Below are positions 1 through 9,238 of a DNA stretch of 64,000 nucleotides, piece after piece. The first letter of the stretch is position 1, and each line of letters starts with the position of its first letter. The notes under the pieces are model-generated. The model worked only from the letters and a program-made list of their open reading frames with translations. It was not told where the DNA came from and did no database searches. The stretch comes from Lentzea xinjiangensis (lineage in GTDB: Bacteria > Actinomycetota > Actinomycetes > Mycobacteriales > Pseudonocardiaceae), in the NCBI RefSeq assembly GCF_900110955.1, contig NZ_FOFR01000008.1, positions 186,001 through 250,000 on the forward strand, written 5' to 3'. The position numbers and the translations under genes were made by a program.

Positions 1-453
1 GATGCCGGTGATCCGCTCCAGCGCCGCCGCGCCCGCGGAGAGGTGTCCCGGCCAGATGTAGACGGCCATCGCGACGACGAAGAAGAACCACATGATCGGT
101 TTGAACACGCGGGCCGCGCCGAAGAAGATGCTCTCGCCCGTCGCCATGGCGTAGCGGGCCATCTCCAGCATCACGACGGCCTGCAGGGTCACGCCGATCA
201 GGAAGAGCCATCGGATGTCCGGGCCGAACAACAGCACGAGCCGGGGCCACATGTAGGCCTCGCCCATGCCCACGCCGAGTGCCACCAGGAAGACGGTGGG
301 GCCCAGCAGGTGGATCGACGGTGGCGCGTCGGGCAGTTTCCTGATGGGCATCGCTTCCAGCCTGCCCGCGGGCCAGACGCGCTCCTCGCGCTCCCCGGCT
401 TTCCGGGGCGGCGAGGCCACCTCCGCACGGGCGACCAGATTTGGATCATCCAC
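1..453 (-). CDS. Nramp-like transporter, N-terminal part, cut by the window edge
   Basis: The 151 codons seen start at a GTG at 453, with GGAGG nine bases upstream. A polar N-terminus of about 45 residues precedes hydrophobic segments. The stretch with LGPTVFLVALGVGMGEAYMW, then an EMARYAMATGESIFFG-like segment, resembles Nramp/APC-superfamily transporters (first membrane helices and the conserved 'ERY-TATGE' region). The gene lies downstream of the acyl-CoA ligase on the same strand, with hairpins between them, so it may be the last gene of the oxalate operon or a separate unit. Substrate is not predictable from the part visible. Metal or organic-acid transport are both possible. Confidence 0.7.
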   Translation of the reverse strand, partial: MDDPNLVARAEVASPPRKAGEREERVWPAGRLEAMPIRKLPDAPPSIHLLGPTVFLVALGVGMGEAYMWPRLVLLFGPDIRWLFLIGVTLQAVVMLEMARYAMATGESIFFGAARVFKPIMWFFFVVAMAVYIWPGHLSAGAAALERITGI

Positions 454-505
454 GGTAAACGACCTCCAGAGGACCGGCTGTCTTCGTTGACCTCCCTGGC
501 GGGTT

Positions 506-533
506 CGCGACCGCGGGCGTGTTCACGGTCGCG
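506..533 (-). terminator. Inverted repeat upstream of the transporter gene
   Basis: Perfect 8-bp arms CGCGACCG (506-513) and CGGTCGCG (526-533) flank a 12-nt loop. It lies between the ligase stop and the transporter start. It could be part of a terminator or an operator for the transporter. No T-run follows it. Confidence 0.4.
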
Positions 534-562
534 GACGGGCCATCTCTCCCTTGCCGGCCACG

Positions 563-596
563 AGTGCTTTCCGCTGCCGCAGCAACGGAAAGCGCT
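563..596 (-). terminator. Hairpin after the acyl-CoA ligase gene
   Basis: Arms GCTTTCCG (566-573) and CGGAAAGC (586-593) are perfect. They extend to 11 bp with one mismatch. The hairpin begins about ten bases after the ligase stop codon, the expected place for a terminator. As usual for actinomycetes, there is no clear U-tract. Confidence 0.5.
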
Positions 597-605
597 CACG
601 ACCGC

Positions 606-2753
606 TTACAGCAAGCCGGCAGCACGGGCCCACCGGTACTTGGCACCCAGCACTGCGACAGGCTTCTCCGTTGTGTACGGATAAGCAACCACTCCGTTCC
701 GGTACAGGTACTCGCTGGCTTCCTCGACCTCGACGTCACCGGCGAGCGAGGCGACAACGGGCTTGTGGATGCCGTTGGACCGGTACTCCTCCACCACGTC
801 GACCACGAGCTTCGCGAACACCATCGGCGGTGTGATGATGGTGTGCCAGTAGCCGAGGATCAGCGAATGGATGCGGTCGTCCGCGAGGCCGAGCGCGATC
901 GTGTTCCGGTACGTGGAGGGCGGTTCCCCGCCGGTGATGTCGACGGGGTTGCCCGCCGCGCCGAAGGGCGGGATGAACTCGCGGAACGCCGCGTCCAGGT
1001 CGTCCGGGATGCTCATCAGGCGGAGGCCGTTGTCCACGCAGGCGTCCGAGAGCAGCACCCCGGAGCCGCCCGCGCCGGTGATGATGACGACGTTCTCGCC
1101 CTTCGGCGTCGCGAGCAGCGGGATGCCGCGCGCGTACTCCAGCAGGTCGTTCAGCCCTGGTGCGCGGATCACGCCGCTCTGCCTGAGGATGTCGTCGTAG
1201 ACCCGGTCGTCGCCCGCCAGCGCGCCGGTGTGCGAGCTGGCCGCCTTGGCCCCCTGGGCGGTCCGTCCCGCCTTGAGCACCACGACCGGTTTCTTCCGCG
1301 AGACCCGTTTCGCCGTCTCCGCGAAGGAACGGCCGTCCTTCAGGTCCTCCAGGTGCATCGCGACGAGCTGGGTGTTCGGGTCCTGCTCGAAGAACGTCAG
1401 CAGGTCGTCCTCGTCGATGTCGGCCTTGTTGCCCACACCGACGATCGCGGAGACGCCCATCCCCGAGGAACGGCTGAACCCGAGGATCGCCATGCCGATC
1501 CCGCCGCTCTGCGACGACAGGGCGACGCCGCCCTTGACGTCGTACGGCGTGCAGAACGTGGCCGAGAGGTTCTCCGGCGTGTAGTAGTAGCCGTAGATGT
1601 TGGGTCCGAGGATGCGGACACCGTGCTTGCGGGCGATCGCGACGATCTCGTCCTGCAGCTCGACGTTGCCCGTCTCGCCGAAGCCGGACGGGATCATGAT
1701 CGCGCCGGCGACGCCCTTCTTCCCCGCCTCCTCCAACGCCGCGGGAACGAACTTCGCCGGGATGGCGAAGACCGCGACGTCGACGTCCCCCGGTACGTCG
1801 GCGACGCTCGCGAACGCCTTGCGGTCGAGCACCTCGTCCGCCTTGGGGTTGACCGGGTGGATCTCGCCCTGGAAGCCGCCGTTGACGAGGTTCCTCATCA
1901 CCGAGTTGCCGATCTTGCCCTCTTCGTTCGAGGCACCGATCACGGCCACGGCCGACGGCTTCATGATCCGGTTCATCGAGGCGAGGATCTCGTCCCGCGT
2001 GAACCGGTGCGGCACCTCGGCGGCGTTCTCGTCCACCAGGATGCGCACGTCGACGGCGGTCGCCCCGGAGGGCGTCGCCAGCACCGGGTTGAGGTCGACC
2101 TCCGCGAGCTGCGGGAAGTCCGTGACGAGGTCGGAGACGCGGTGGATCAGGTCGGCGATCCGGCCGGCGTCGACGCCCCGCGCGCCGCGCACACCGCGCA
2201 GGACCTCCGCGGCCGCGATGCCGCCGACCATCGACAGCGCCTCGGCGGGGCTCGTGGGCGCCAGCCGGAACGTGACGTCCTTGAGCACCTCGACCAGCAC
2301 ACCGCCGAGGCCGAAGGCGACGACCTTGCCGAACGTCCCGTCGGTCACGGCGCCGACGATCACCTCGTGGACGTCGTTCCCGGTCGGTAGCTGCTGCTGC
2401 ACCTGGACACCGGTGATGTCGGCGTCGCCCCGGTAGTTCCTGGCGTTGTGGATGATCGTGCGGTAGCCCTCGGCGACCTCGGCCGAGTTCCGCAGCCCCA
2501 CGAGCACACCGCCGGCCTCGGTCTTGTGCAGGATGTCCGGCGACACGATCTTGAGCACGACCGGGTAGCCGATCTCCTCGGCGAACGCGACGGCGCTCTC
2601 CGACGACTTCGCCAGCGCCTCGGCGGGGGTCGCGATCCCGTAGGCGTCGCAGACCCGCTTGCCCTCGGGTGCGGTGAGCGAGGACCGTCCCTCCGCCCGC
2701 ACCTTCGCGAGCACGTTCTCGACCGCGGCGCGGTCGTAGCCGTTGTCCGGCAT
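606..2753 (-). CDS. NDP-forming acyl-CoA ligase (acetate--CoA ligase family)
   Basis: The 715-residue protein has an N-terminal ATP-grasp domain (about 10-225), a CoA-binding Rossmann domain (about 255-350, 'AVAVIGASNEEGKIGN') and a ligase domain with the phospho-histidine motif SSHTGALAG (near 505) and a GNPVDITG motif. The family interconverts acyl-CoA + NDP + Pi with acid + CoA + NTP. The gene follows frc with about 33 bp between them, in the oxalate operon. In this setting formyl-CoA, oxalyl-CoA or another short acyl-CoA is the likely substrate. Running toward ATP synthesis it could recover thioester energy. That role is inference; the family assignment is firm. The ATG start has a GGGAG motif upstream. 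Confidence 0.9.
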   Translation of the reverse strand: MPDNGYDRAAVENVLAKVRAEGRSSLTAPEGKRVCDAYGIATPAEALAKSSESAVAFAEEIGYPVVLKIVSPDILHKTEAGGVLVGLRNSAEVAEGYRTIIHNARNYRGDADITGVQVQQQLPTGNDVHEVIVGAVTDGTFGKVVAFGLGGVLVEVLKDVTFRLAPTSPAEALSMVGGIAAAEVLRGVRGARGVDAGRIADLIHRVSDLVTDFPQLAEVDLNPVLATPSGATAVDVRILVDENAAEVPHRFTRDEILASMNRIMKPSAVAVIGASNEEGKIGNSVMRNLVNGGFQGEIHPVNPKADEVLDRKAFASVADVPGDVDVAVFAIPAKFVPAALEEAGKKGVAGAIMIPSGFGETGNVELQDEIVAIARKHGVRILGPNIYGYYYTPENLSATFCTPYDVKGGVALSSQSGGIGMAILGFSRSSGMGVSAIVGVGNKADIDEDDLLTFFEQDPNTQLVAMHLEDLKDGRSFAETAKRVSRKKPVVVLKAGRTAQGAKAASSHTGALAGDDRVYDDILRQSGVIRAPGLNDLLEYARGIPLLATPKGENVVIITGAGGSGVLLSDACVDNGLRLMSIPDDLDAAFREFIPPFGAAGNPVDITGGEPPSTYRNTIALGLADDRIHSLILGYWHTIITPPMVFAKLVVDVVEEYRSNGIHKPVVASLAGDVEVEEASEYLYRNGVVAYPYTTEKPVAVLGAKYRWARAAGLL

Positions 2754-2786
2754 GAGATCTCGTCTCCCTGGGGTTCGCGTGGGCGG

Positions 2787-4028
2787 TTAGATGACGCCGG
2801 CGGCGCGCAGCCCGGCCAGCCGGTCCGCGCTGTAGCCGAGCGCGCCGAGCACCTCGTCGTTGTGCTCACCGAGCAGCGGCGGGCGCTGCACCTCGACGAC
2901 CGAGTCGGAGAGCTTGAGGGGGTTGCCGACCGTCTTGAACGTGCCGCGCTCGGGGTGGTCCACCTCGACCACGGTGCCGAGCTGCGCCAGCGTCTCGTCC
3001 TCGATGATCTCCTTGGTGGACAGGATGGGTCCGCACGGGATGTTGTGGGCGTTGAGCTCGTCCATCACCTCCCACTTGGTGTGCTTCTCCGTCCACTCCT
3101 CGATCAGCGCGAACGCCTTGTCCAGCTTGGGGAGCCGGACCTCCGGCGTGGCCCACGCGGGGTCCTCCGCGAGCTCGGGCCTGCCGATGAGCTCGGTCAG
3201 CGGTTTCCAGCCGACCGGCTGGATGATCACGTAGATGTAGTCGTTGGGACCGCCGGGCGCGCACCGCACCGCCCAGCCCGGCTGGCCACCACCGGACGCG
3301 TTGCCGGAGCGGGGCACCTCGTCGGAGAACTGCTCGTTCGGGTACTCCTCCAGCGGCCCGTGGGCGAGCCGCTGCTGGTCGCGCAGCTTCACCCGGCACA
3401 GGTTCAGCACGGCGTCCTGCATCGCGACCTGGACGCGCTGCCCGCGCCCGGTGCCGGTCCGCTGGTACAGCGCGGCCAGGATCGCGGCCACCAGGTGGAT
3501 CCCGGTGCCGGAGTCGCCGATCTGCGCGCCGGTCGCGAGGGGCGGGCCGTCCTCGAACCCGGTGGTGCTCATCGAACCGCCCATCGCCTGCGCGATCACC
3601 TCGTACGCCTTGAAGCCGGCGTAGCGGCCGGGTCCGAAGCCCTTGATCGAGGCGTAGACGAGCCTGGGGTTGATCTCGTGCAGCTTCTCCCACGGGTAGC
3701 CGAACCGCTCGACGACACCGGGCCCGAAGTTCTCGACCAGGACGTCGACGTCGGCGACGAGCTTCTCGAAGACCTCCTTGCCCTCGGGGGCCTTCATGTT
3801 GAGCGTGATGCTCCGCTTGTTGCAGTTGAGCATCGTGAAGTAGAGACTGTCCACATCGGGCAGATCGCGCAGCTGCCCGCGGGTGATGTCACCCTTGCCC
3901 GGCGTCTCCAGCTTGATGACGTCCGCACCCAGCCAGGCGAGGAGCTGGGTCGACGACGGTCCGGACTGCACGTGCGTCATGTCGAGGACTTTGACGCCCT
4001 CCAGGGCCTTGGTCGGAGTTTCACCCAT
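2787..4028 (-). CDS. frc: Formyl-CoA:oxalate CoA-transferase (CaiB/BaiF, class III)
   Basis: At 413 residues it is close in length to Oxalobacter Frc (about 428) and very similar along the whole length. Shared features seen here are [11 protein letters not shown] near the N-terminus, [23 protein letters not shown], the catalytic Asp in [10 protein letters not shown], the [20 protein letters not shown] stretch, and the glycine loop SGGGQPGW. The enzyme moves CoA from formyl-CoA to oxalate, giving oxalyl-CoA and formate. It sits 13 bp downstream of the decarboxylase gene, so the two should be co-transcribed and act in sequence in the cytoplasm. Of all CaiB-family substrates, oxalate is the best supported. 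Confidence 0.92.
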   Translation of the reverse strand: MGETPTKALEGVKVLDMTHVQSGPSSTQLLAWLGADVIKLETPGKGDITRGQLRDLPDVDSLYFTMLNCNKRSITLNMKAPEGKEVFEKLVADVDVLVENFGPGVVERFGYPWEKLHEINPRLVYASIKGFGPGRYAGFKAYEVIAQAMGGSMSTTGFEDGPPLATGAQIGDSGTGIHLVAAILAALYQRTGTGRGQRVQVAMQDAVLNLCRVKLRDQQRLAHGPLEEYPNEQFSDEVPRSGNASGGGQPGWAVRCAPGGPNDYIYVIIQPVGWKPLTELIGRPELAEDPAWATPEVRLPKLDKAFALIEEWTEKHTKWEVMDELNAHNIPCGPILSTKEIIEDETLAQLGTVVEVDHPERGTFKTVGNPLKLSDSVVEVQRPPLLGEHNDEVLGALGYSADRLAGLRAAGVI

Positions 4029-4041
4029 TTGGTCAGCTCAC

Positions 4042-5751
4042 CTACTTGTACATCGTCTGGTTCATGGTTCCGGGCGCGTACACGTCGGGGTCGATCCACA
4101 CGTTGATCAGCGAGGGTTTGCCCGACTCCCGCGCGCGGCGCAGGGCGGGCCCGATGTCCTTGGGGTCGCGCACCTCTTCGCCGTAGCCGCCGAGCATCTT
4201 GGCGAACTGGTCGTACTTCACGTCGCCGAGCGTGTTGCCGACGCGCTCGCGCTCCAGGCCGTACTTGGCGGCCTGCCCGTAGCGGATCTGGTTCATCGAC
4301 GAGTTGTTGCCGACGACGCCGACGAACGGCAGGTCGTAGCGGACCAGCGTCTCGAAGTCCCAGCCGGTGAGGCTGAACGCGCCGTCGCCGAAGAGCGCCA
4401 CGACCTCCTTGTCCGGCCGCGCGAGCTTGGCCGCGAGCACGAACGGGACGCCGACCCCGAGTGTCCCGAGTGGACCGGGGTCCATCCAGTGACCCGGTGA
4501 CTTGGGCTGCACGACCTGACCGGAGAACGTGACGACGTCGCCGCCGTCGCCGATGTAGATGGAGTCCTCGGTGAGGAAGTCGTTGATCTCGCTCACCAAG
4601 CGGTAGGGGTGGATCGGCACGTCGTCGGAGAGCAGGTGCTCCGCGCGCTTGCGCCGGGCCGCCTCCTCGACCGCCTGCAGCTCCTCCAGCCACACCTTGC
4701 GGCTCATCGCGCCGTTGTCCTCGCGGCCCGACGCGGCCTGCGTGACGCTGGAGAGCACCAGGTCCGCGTCGCCGACGATGCCGAGGTCGACGTCGCGGTT
4801 CTTGCCGACGGTGCGGTAGTCGAGGTCGATCTGGACGACCGTCGCGTCGGCGGAGAGCCTGCGGCCGTAGCCCATCCGGAAGTCGAACGGGGTACCGACG
4901 ATCACGATCACGTCGGCGTTGTCGAAGGCGTAGCGGCGCGAGAGCTGGAAGTGGTGCGCGTCGCCGGGAGGCAGGGTGCCGCGGCCGGCGCCGTTCATGT
5001 AGGCGGGGATGTTGAGGGTGCGCACCAGTTCGGCCGCGGAGTCCGTGGCGCGCGTCGTCCACACCTGGCTGCCGAGCAGGATCGCCGGCTTCCTGGCGTG
5101 CACCAGCAGGTCGGCGAGCTTCTCGACGTCACAGGGGTCACCGGCGCTGCGGGTGGACGCGCGGTAGCGCCCGGCTTCCGGGATGCGGGCGGTGCTCAGC
5201 GGCACCTTGGCGTCCAGGACGTCGCGCGGGATCTCCAGGAACGAGGGGCCGGGCGCGCCGGCGTTCGCCTCCCGGAACGCCATCGACACCATGTCCGCGA
5301 TGCGGGCGGTGTGCGGGACGGTGGCGGCGAACTTGGTGATCGGCGTCATCATGTCGACGTGCGGGAGGTCCTGCAACGAGCCCATCTTGTGCTGGCTCAA
5401 CGCACCCTGGCCGCCGATCAGCAGCATCGGGCTCTCCGCGCGGAAGGCGTTGGCGACACCCGTGACGGCGTCGGTGGTTCCCGGTCCCGCGGTCACCACG
5501 GCACAACCGGGCTTGCCGGTGATCCGCGCGTAACCGTCGGCCGCGTGCGCCGCGACCTGCTCGTGCCGGACGTCGACGACGGCGATGCCCTCGTCCACGC
5601 AGCCGTCGTAGATGTCGATGATGTGACCGCCGCACAGCGTGAAGATGGTGTCGACGCCCTCTGCCTTGAGCGCCTTGGCCACCAGGTGACCTCCGGAAAT
5701 GGACTCGGCAGTCGACCCGGACCCCGGCCCCGGCTCCGCGGAACTCGTCAT
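4042..5751 (-). CDS. oxc: Thiamine-diphosphate-dependent oxalyl-CoA decarboxylase
   Basis: The 569-residue protein has the three ThDP-enzyme domains: an N-terminal Pyr domain with the catalytic Glu in VRHEQVAAHAADGYAR (near 60), a central nucleotide-binding-fold domain, and a C-terminal PP domain with the GDG...NN cofactor motif (VALFGDGAFSLTGWDFETL...VVGNN, near 450-480). Length matches oxalyl-CoA decarboxylase (568). The family also holds 2-hydroxyacyl-CoA lyases and acetolactate-synthase-like proteins, so sequence alone leaves room. The adjacent frc-type gene makes oxalyl-CoA to formyl-CoA + CO2 the best call. Start is an ATG with GGGAG about 10 bases upstream. It is first in the leftward operon, just inside the shared operator. 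Confidence 0.83.
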   Translation of the reverse strand: MTSSAEPGPGSGSTAESISGGHLVAKALKAEGVDTIFTLCGGHIIDIYDGCVDEGIAVVDVRHEQVAAHAADGYARITGKPGCAVVTAGPGTTDAVTGVANAFRAESPMLLIGGQGALSQHKMGSLQDLPHVDMMTPITKFAATVPHTARIADMVSMAFREANAGAPGPSFLEIPRDVLDAKVPLSTARIPEAGRYRASTRSAGDPCDVEKLADLLVHARKPAILLGSQVWTTRATDSAAELVRTLNIPAYMNGAGRGTLPPGDAHHFQLSRRYAFDNADVIVIVGTPFDFRMGYGRRLSADATVVQIDLDYRTVGKNRDVDLGIVGDADLVLSSVTQAASGREDNGAMSRKVWLEELQAVEEAARRKRAEHLLSDDVPIHPYRLVSEINDFLTEDSIYIGDGGDVVTFSGQVVQPKSPGHWMDPGPLGTLGVGVPFVLAAKLARPDKEVVALFGDGAFSLTGWDFETLVRYDLPFVGVVGNNSSMNQIRYGQAAKYGLERERVGNTLGDVKYDQFAKMLGGYGEEVRDPKDIGPALRRARESGKPSLINVWIDPDVYAPGTMNQTMYK

Positions 5752-5783
5752 CGGCGATCAGCTCCCCTTGGCGTTGAACTGTA

Positions 5784-5811
5784 GATTGCATACCGTATGA
5801 GGTAGGCATAT
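5784..5811. promoter_or_regulatory. Operator-like site 1 between oxc and sucC
   Basis: This sequence reads GATTGCATAC, C, GTATGA, G, GTAGGC, and then ATAT. Its core CATAC-N-GTATG is a perfect palindrome. A second copy matching 22 of the first 24 bases lies at 17353 before the OFA antiporter and moeA. The site is 33 bp from the oxc start and 66 bp from the sucC start, so it could control both directions. The short palindrome with one central base resembles GntR-type operators. No such regulator is present in this window. Confidence 0.75.
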
Positions 5812-5876
5812 CGTTACTCCGCTGCCAACCGGATGTCCATAGATGGCCGCGAGTTTTCGGCGAGAGGACGCAGACG

Positions 5877-6989
5877 GTGGATCTTTTCGAACACGAGGCA
5901 CGGGACCTCTTCGAGCGGTACGGGGTGCCCGTTCCGCGCGGGATCGTCGCGGACACTCCTGAGTCCGCGCGCGAGGCCGCCGCCTCCCTGGGCGGGACCG
6001 TCGTCGTGAAGGCCCAGGTGAAGACCGGCGGACGGGGCAAGGCCGGCGGCGTCAAGCTCGCTTCGACGCCCGACGAAGCCTTCGCGGCGGCCTCGACCGT
6101 CCTGGGGATGGACATCAAGGGCCACACCGTGCGCAAGGTGCTGGTGACCGAGGCGAGCGAGATCGCGGAGGAGTACTACCTGTCGTTCCTGCTCGACCGT
6201 GCCAACAGGACGTTCATCGGCATGGTGTCGGCCGTCGGCGGCGTGGAGATCGAGGAGATGGCGGACTCCATCACCCGGATGCCGGCTTCGTCCTTCGACG
6301 CGTCCGCGGTGTTCCCACCCGGCGTCGCCGCGGAGGTGAACGCCATCGCTTCCGCCCTGTGGAAGGTCTTCGTCGCCGAGGACGCGACCCTGGTCGAGGT
6401 GAACCCGCTGGCGCGCACCGAGTCCGGCGAGATCCTGGCGCTGGACGGCAAGGTGACGCTGGACGACAACGCGTCGTTCCGGCACTCTCGTCCTGACGCG
6501 GGTGCCGAGGGCGACCCGCTGGAGGTGCGGGCGGCCGGGAAGGGCCTCAACTACGTCAAGCTCGACGGCACCGTCGGGGTCATCGGCAACGGCGCGGGGC
6601 TTGTGATGTCCACTTTGGACGTCGTGGCGCTGGCGGGCGCCGCGCCCGCGAACTTCCTCGACATCGGCGGCGGCGCCTCGGCCCAGGTGATGGCCGACGC
6701 TCTGGACGTCGTGCTCTCCGACCCGTCGGTGCGCAGCGTGTTCGTGAACGTCTTCGGCGGCATCACCGCGTGCGACGCGGTGGCCGGCGGGATCGTGCAG
6801 GCGCTCGGCCTGCTGGGCGACCGCGCCGACAAGCCGCTGGTCGTGCGCCTGGACGGCAACAACGCCGAAGCGGGCCACCGCATCCTCGACGAGGCACGGC
6901 ACCCGCTGATCACCGTGGCGCACACGATGGACGACGCGGCGCGCCGTGCCGCCGCCCTCGCCGGCGCCCAGACCGGTCAGGGGTCCTGA
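5877..6989 (+). CDS. sucC: Succinyl-CoA ligase beta-subunit homologue (ADP-forming)
   Basis: The 370-residue protein (usual SucC about 388) has the ATP-grasp fold with [20 protein letters not shown], the [16 protein letters not shown] nucleotide loop (about 43-60), an EVNPLA motif and the C-terminal flavodoxin-like CoA-ligase domain ending [13 protein letters not shown]. The GTG start has GAGAGGA upstream. It overlaps sucD by one base. Its position opposite oxc, sharing the operator region, suggests a specialised second copy acting with oxalate metabolism rather than the TCA-cycle copy. The acyl substrate (succinate, oxalate or formate) cannot be read from sequence. Confidence 0.88.
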   Translation: MDLFEHEARDLFERYGVPVPRGIVADTPESAREAAASLGGTVVVKAQVKTGGRGKAGGVKLASTPDEAFAAASTVLGMDIKGHTVRKVLVTEASEIAEEYYLSFLLDRANRTFIGMVSAVGGVEIEEMADSITRMPASSFDASAVFPPGVAAEVNAIASALWKVFVAEDATLVEVNPLARTESGEILALDGKVTLDDNASFRHSRPDAGAEGDPLEVRAAGKGLNYVKLDGTVGVIGNGAGLVMSTLDVVALAGAAPANFLDIGGGASAQVMADALDVVLSDPSVRSVFVNVFGGITACDAVAGGIVQALGLLGDRADKPLVVRLDGNNAEAGHRILDEARHPLITVAHTMDDAARRAAALAGAQTGQGS

Positions 6990-7870
6990 TGGCGATCTTC
7001 CTCGACGAGCACAGCCGCGTCATCGTGCAGGGCATGACGGGCTCGGAGGGCACCAAGCACACGCGGCGCATGCTCGCGGCCGGCACGCGGGTCGTCGGCG
7101 GTGTCAACGCGCGCAAAGCGGGCACGTCCGCCGACTTCGACGACGTGACGCTGCCGGTGTTCGGCACGGTGGCCGAGGCGATGGCGCAGACCGGCGCGGA
7201 CGTGTCGGTGCTCTTCGTGCCACCGGCGTTCACCGCCGACGCCGTCACCGAGGCGGTCGACGCGGGCATCGGCCTGGCCGTGGTGATCACCGAAGGCGTC
7301 CCGGTCCACGACACGGCGCGCTTCCGGGCACACGCGGCCGGTTCGCCGACCAGGATCATCGGCCCCAACTGCCCCGGCATCATCAGCCCCGGCAAGTCCA
7401 ACGCGGGCATCATCCCCGCCGACATCACCAAGCCCGGCTCCATCGGCCTGGTGTCGAAGTCGGGCACGCTGACCTACCAGCTGATGCACGAGCTGAAGGA
7501 CTTCGGCTTCACCACGTGCGTCGGCATCGGCGGCGACCCGATCGTCGGCACCACGCACATCGACGCGATCGCGGCGTTCGAGGCCGACCAGGACACCGAG
7601 CTGATCGTGGTGATCGGCGAGATCGGCGGCGACGCCGAGGAGCGGGCGGCGGAGTTCGTGCGGGACAACGTGTCCAAGCCCGTCGTGGGTTATGTCGCCG
7701 GCTTCACCGCGCCCGAGGGCAGGACGATGGGCCACGCGGGTGCCATCGTCTCGGGGTCCTCCGGCACGGCGGAGGCCAAGAAGCGGGCCATGGAGGCGGC
7801 CGGGATCAGGGTCGGCAGGACACCGTCCGAGACGGCCGCGCTCGCCAGGGCGATCCTGACGGCGGGCTGA
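6989..7870 (+). CDS. sucD: Succinyl-CoA ligase alpha-subunit homologue
   Basis: The 293 residues match SucD length. The ATG lies in TGATG, overlapping the sucC stop, which indicates translational coupling. N-terminal CoA-binding features ([18 protein letters not shown]) are followed by [12 protein letters not shown] and the active-site phospho-histidine in [10 protein letters not shown] (about residue 245). Together with SucC it should form a heteromeric ligase that makes or breaks an acyl-CoA with ATP/ADP. The divergent placement from frc-oxc, with a shared regulatory site, argues for co-regulation with oxalate use. Confidence 0.9.
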   Translation: MAIFLDEHSRVIVQGMTGSEGTKHTRRMLAAGTRVVGGVNARKAGTSADFDDVTLPVFGTVAEAMAQTGADVSVLFVPPAFTADAVTEAVDAGIGLAVVITEGVPVHDTARFRAHAAGSPTRIIGPNCPGIISPGKSNAGIIPADITKPGSIGLVSKSGTLTYQLMHELKDFGFTTCVGIGGDPIVGTTHIDAIAAFEADQDTELIVVIGEIGGDAEERAAEFVRDNVSKPVVGYVAGFTAPEGRTMGHAGAIVSGSSGTAEAKKRAMEAAGIRVGRTPSETAALARAILTAG

Positions 7871-7892
7871 CGGGCCGCGGCGTCTCGGCCCG
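7871..7892 (+). terminator. Hairpin immediately after sucD
   Basis: Perfect 7-bp arms CGGGCCG (7871-7877) and CGGCCCG (7886-7892) flank an 8-nt loop and begin at the base after the sucD stop codon. This is a probable terminator for sucCD. Confidence 0.6.
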
Positions 7893-8162
7893 CCCTCCCG
7901 GTGGGTCGAGGCGAGCCAGGTGCCGTCGTCGGCCGGCTGTCCCGACCCGTGTCGTGACGGGACCGGGACAGTCCGCCAACCCGCGGGCTGTCGCTCTCGG
8001 CCTATGTCCGTGCGGCCCGGGGCAGTCAGCGGTTCCGCCGGCCCACCCCCGCACTCGGCGGTGGTGCGCACGCACCGCGCGGTCGCCACGACGCTCGGAG
8101 GTGGCCCAGCCTCGAGCGAGGCCGGGAACCTGACGACCGCGAAGGCGAAGCCGGCGGTCCAC

Positions 8163-8289
8163 GCCCCGGTCGCCGCCTCCAAGACGTCCTCACGCCGTCC
8201 CGTGATCACCACGTCCGGGCCCTGCTCCACGAGCCGGACGGTCACCGCCTCTCCGATGCCCCTGCCGCCACCGGTGCCCGAGTCGTGCG
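8163..8289 (-). pseudogene. Remnant of a short-chain dehydrogenase (N-terminal Rossmann fragment)
   Basis: Read leftward from about 8289, one frame gives the SDR cofactor motif TGGGRGIG, then EAVTVRLVEQGPDVVITGRR and EDVLEAATGA. This is the typical first 40 residues of an NAD(P)-dependent short-chain dehydrogenase. The usual start and the VALVTG strand are missing, and the similarity ends abruptly at the left, where the frame becomes unlike any SDR. No intact gene lies in the 525 bases from 7871 to 8395. Apart from this fragment and the sucD terminator I see nothing there. Confidence 0.6.
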
Positions 8290-8395
8290 ATCTTCACCGG
8301 CAGCGGGAGATGCGCAGGTCGATCGGCCTGTCAACCCATCTCGGTTCACGTGTGTGGCTACGCTGCTCGCATCCGACTCCACTGGGGAGAATCCA

Positions 8396-9238
8396 ATGGC
8401 GACACACGTTCTGGAAACCGGCAACGCGGCCATCACCTACGACGTGGAAGGCGAGGGCGGCCGGCCGCTGATGATGATCGGGCAGCCCATGGACGCCAGC
8501 GGCTTCACCGCCCTGCGAGCGCAGTTCCCCGACCGCAAGGTGATCACCTACGACCCGCGCGGCATCGGCAGGAGCACCCGTTCGGACGGTCGCACCGACA
8601 ACACGCCCGAGCAGCAGGCGGCGGACGTCCACGCGGTGATCGAGGCCGTCGGCGGCCCGGTCGACCTGTTCGCGTCGAGCGGTGGCGCGGTCACGGCCCT
8701 CGAACTCGTCGCGGCCTACCCGGACGACGTGGTCACGCTCGTCGCGCACGAGCCGCCCATCATCGACGTGCTGCCCGACGCGCCTGCCGCCCGCCGCGCG
8801 CGCGATGCGTTCATCGCGGCCTACCAGGCCGGCGGCTGGGGCGCGGGCATGGCCGCGTTCATGCAGATGAGCTCCTGGCAGGGCGAGTACACCGACGAGT
8901 ACTTCGCCCTGCCCGCCCCGGATCCCGGGCAGTTCGGCGTGCCCGCGGAGGACGACGGCAAGCGCGACGACCCGCTGCTCGGCACCGCCTCGCTCCCCAT
9001 CACCGACTACTACCCGCGGGTCGACGAGCTGAAGGCCGCGCCCACTCGCGTGGTGATCGCGGTCGGCGAGGAGACGGGCAACGCGTTCACCGCGCGCACG
9101 GCCGTGCACACCGCGAAGCTGCTTGGCGACGAGGCTGTCGTCTTCCCCAGCCACCACGGCGGTTTCCTCGGTGGCGAGTTCGGCTACGCGGGCAAGCCGG
9201 AGGAGTTCGGCGTCAAGCTGCGCGAGGTGCTCGGCTGA
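8396..9238 (+). CDS. Alpha/beta hydrolase
   Basis: The 280-residue protein starts at an ATG with GGGGAGA upstream. It has an alpha/beta hydrolase core: oxyanion region MMIGQPMDASG, strand-turn DPRGIGRS, the nucleophile elbow as SSGGA (Ser in LFASSGGAVTALELV, near 103) in place of the usual GxSxG, and a late His in FPSHHGGFLG. Unusually, the elbow has Ser rather than Gly in front. Substrate is unknown. Its 3' end overlaps the convergent glycosyltransferase gene by 26 bp. The SDR remnant lies upstream. Confidence 0.85.
   Translation: MATHVLETGNAAITYDVEGEGGRPLMMIGQPMDASGFTALRAQFPDRKVITYDPRGIGRSTRSDGRTDNTPEQQAADVHAVIEAVGGPVDLFASSGGAVTALELVAAYPDDVVTLVAHEPPIIDVLPDAPAARRARDAFIAAYQAGGWGAGMAAFMQMSSWQGEYTDEYFALPAPDPGQFGVPAEDDGKRDDPLLGTASLPITDYYPRVDELKAAPTRVVIAVGEETGNAFTARTAVHTAKLLGDEAVVFPSHHGGFLGGEFGYAGKPEEFGVKLREVLG

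Noticed and set aside
4042..5751. Calling the ThDP enzyme acetolactate synthase
   Set aside because: There is no small subunit or branched-chain amino-acid gene nearby, whereas a clear formyl-CoA:oxalate CoA-transferase follows it. Oxalyl-CoA decarboxylase fits better.
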